From: Gorsachius magnificus | Taxonomy: Eukaryota > Chordata > Aves > Pelecaniformes > Ardeidae | Direction of reading: 5' to 3' | Length of the DNA stretch: 64,000 nt | NCBI GenBank assembly: GCA_034008185.1 | Contig: CM067084.1 | Location: 3,987,385 to 4,051,384 of the forward strand | Shown: one piece after another, positions 62,352-64,000 of the stretch | Layout of the letters: each line of letters starts with the position of its first letter | Numbering within the stretch: position 1 is the stretch's first letter | Notes under the pieces: model-generated | Seen by the model: only the letters and a program-made list of their open reading frames with translations | What the model was told of the DNA's origin: nothing | The model's database searches: none | Position numbers and translations under genes: made by a program

Positions 62352-62393
62352 TGTATCATCTAAAGGCCAACTCTTTGTATCATCTAAAGGCCA
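62352..62393. repeat. Direct repeat, 18 bp at 24-bp spacing
   Basis: TGTATCATCTAAAGGCCA occurs at 62352-62369 and again at 62376-62393 without mismatch, separated by six bases. A likely recent small tandem duplication. Confidence 0.94.
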
Positions 62394-63200
62394 GCTTTAG
62401 ACCAATCAAAGTCTTTTTTATAGGCTAAATATAAAACTGGTTTTGAGTTCAACTGCACTGCTCGCTTGCATAAAGCTGGCCCACTATCGATGCTTTCAGA
62501 AAGAGTACCCGTCCCCACTGAAGTCAGCAGCAATCTTGCCACCGACAACAGTGAGGTTAAGTCCAGAACTTAAAAATTTCCCTGCAATATATGTACCCGC
62601 TCTTCTGCCGTCTTGTAGGTACCTAGCTTAAATATTACTGCACTTCCAAGAACATGGGAGCATTTTAAACCACTCTTATTTTCAAATTGGCATCCTCGAA
62701 TGGACAAAGTATTTTGTACCCTTTATGTTTATGAAATCACTGAACAGAGACATTCCAAAAATTTAATGAATAATCAATTAGTTCTATTTTGTTAACAGAT
62801 TAATTAATTTAAAAACCCCTAGGCTTTCAGAAATGCCTATATATTTTGCATAATCTCCTTGGATGTGTTTTTAGCAAATTAATTAATGAACATTTATGGT
62901 TTCCTTTCCCCTGTACCTCACAACTGATGTGCTGATCTGTAAAATACAGCAGTGGGAAAGTATAATTATCCTTAATAGCAATAAATGGAGAACAAGATAC
63001 ACAGAGAAGCCAAGTGCCTGCTTACAAACCCCACTGCAGGTGAATCTCAGTTCAGGCTTTCTCAGCTATGAACCAGCCAGCCATTAACGACTTCCAGGCT
63101 GGGAATCACACAGTTCCCCAGAACTACATCGCTGGAGAGCATGCGGTATCTGGGGTGGAATCCCAAGTTAATACGGTTCCTTAGGGTAATCAGGGCATGG

Positions 63201-63221
63201 CCAAAAGCCCACGGCTTTTGG
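63201..63221. repeat. Perfect 9-bp hairpin with 3-base loop
   Basis: CCAAAAGCC (63201-63209), loop CAC, GGCTTTTGG (63213-63221). Just downstream, CTAAGCCTG occurs twice (63223-63231 and 63238-63246). This could be the remnant of an unrecognised small element. Confidence 0.85.
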
Positions 63222-64000
63222 GCTAAGCCTGAAGTGACTAAGCCTGGGTCTCCGCAGAAGACCACAAAAAATACAGCTCGGGTTTGCAGGAAGTCGGAGC
63301 AAATAACTGATCCAGGTCTCCCAGATCCCAAATACGTAGCATAATTCTTAGAACCGCCTTACATACCCATAAGTGTATCAAGAGTTTAAAGATTTACATC
63401 TCATTTCATTTTGGGTAGATAAGAGCGGTCCTTACCGCACTTGGAACTTAATAAATTGGCCTTACCCTATGCTATCCAAAAGCGTGTTCCAGCAGGGAAC
63501 ACTTTGATCCTGATATTTTTTTCTTTTAAATATTAGTTATTTTTAACTGATGCCTTTTAAACATTACAAAACTCCATAAAAACCATCTTTCATATTTTTA
63601 ATACACTTAATACAAATACAAACTGGTGTAGTTGTATCTTGAGACATCTGATCTCGTGCACAGAGCTTTTAAGAACAATTTGTTTGGCTTAATGAGATCT
63701 CCGCTGAGGAATAAGCTGAGGAGCTCCTAATGTCCCATTTTGCTAAATGGTCTTTTTCTTAATACTACAGGAAGAAACAAATCAGATTTCTATTTTCTTT
63801 GGCAAGCTTTGAGCATCTTCCCTTTCATCATTCTTTTTTCTTGATCTCTCCCCAGCTCTCTCCCCTTATCACACAACAAAAACCTTTCATGTCCCAGAGC
63901 TGTACCGTATCAGACACCATATAATTCATTCTATAGCAAATTAATTCAGTGGGCAAACTGTACTGCAGTGCCATGTAAAAATAAAGAGATTAAGAGAGTA

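Larger units (their letters stand above)
60392..64000. other. 3.6 kb of unique sequence, no gene seen
   Basis: No transposon was recognised to the window end. Contains T9 then A10 at 61137-61155, an imperfect hairpin at 62256-62289, an 18-bp direct repeat at 62352-62393 and a 21-bp hairpin at 63201-63221. Frames are 97 codons or fewer after 60.6 kb and unrecognised. Confidence 0.55.

Overview
The window looks like bird nuclear DNA with no recognisable protein-coding gene. The organism call rests on repeats. At least fourteen fragments come from the avian CR1 LINE family. They are 5'-truncated and end in the characteristic short repeat ATTCTATGATTCTATGA. There is also one solo LTR of a type common in bird genomes. 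Recognised repeats cover only about 8% of the window, as expected for a bird. I cannot name the species or chromosome. Most open frames are under 130 codons, end at random, overlap on both strands, and resemble nothing I know except where they lie in CR1.

Layout. 1-9.4 kb: mostly unique sequence, with a CR1 tail at 123, an inverted CR1 copy at 3.75-4.2 kb abutting an older CR1 scrap, a 33-base poly(A), and a CpG-island-like stretch near 5.8-6.6 kb. 9.4-20.6 kb: about 11 kb of unique, AT-rich sequence with A tracts, including a stretch at 13.9-14.4 kb that looks like conserved non-coding DNA. 20.6-27.3 kb: two tiny CR1 tails, two small tandem duplications and a dense CpG cluster near 25.8 kb. 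27.3-29.1 kb: a young-looking CR1 tail, then a very decayed old CR1 that still shows reverse-transcriptase landmarks. 29.1-35.8 kb: unique sequence, holding the longest open frame (209 codons, unrecognised) and a 19-bp palindrome. 35.8-36.7 kb: two CR1 3' ends in the same orientation. 41.2-42.4 kb: an old CR1 with endonuclease remnants and a large internal deletion. 45.9, 54.3, 56.2 and 58.0 kb: further CR1 3' ends. 59.88-60.39 kb: a complete solo LTR with a perfect 5-bp target-site duplication. 60.4-64 kb: unique sequence with small direct and inverted repeats.

Nothing here works together as an operon or pathway. The window is best read as intergenic or deep intronic DNA whose clearest history is retrotransposition. 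Any function probably lies in regulatory DNA, which can only be proposed from sequence. I found no tRNA, rRNA, snRNA, CRISPR array or intact transposon. Splice-like sites exist, but none links into a convincing gene.
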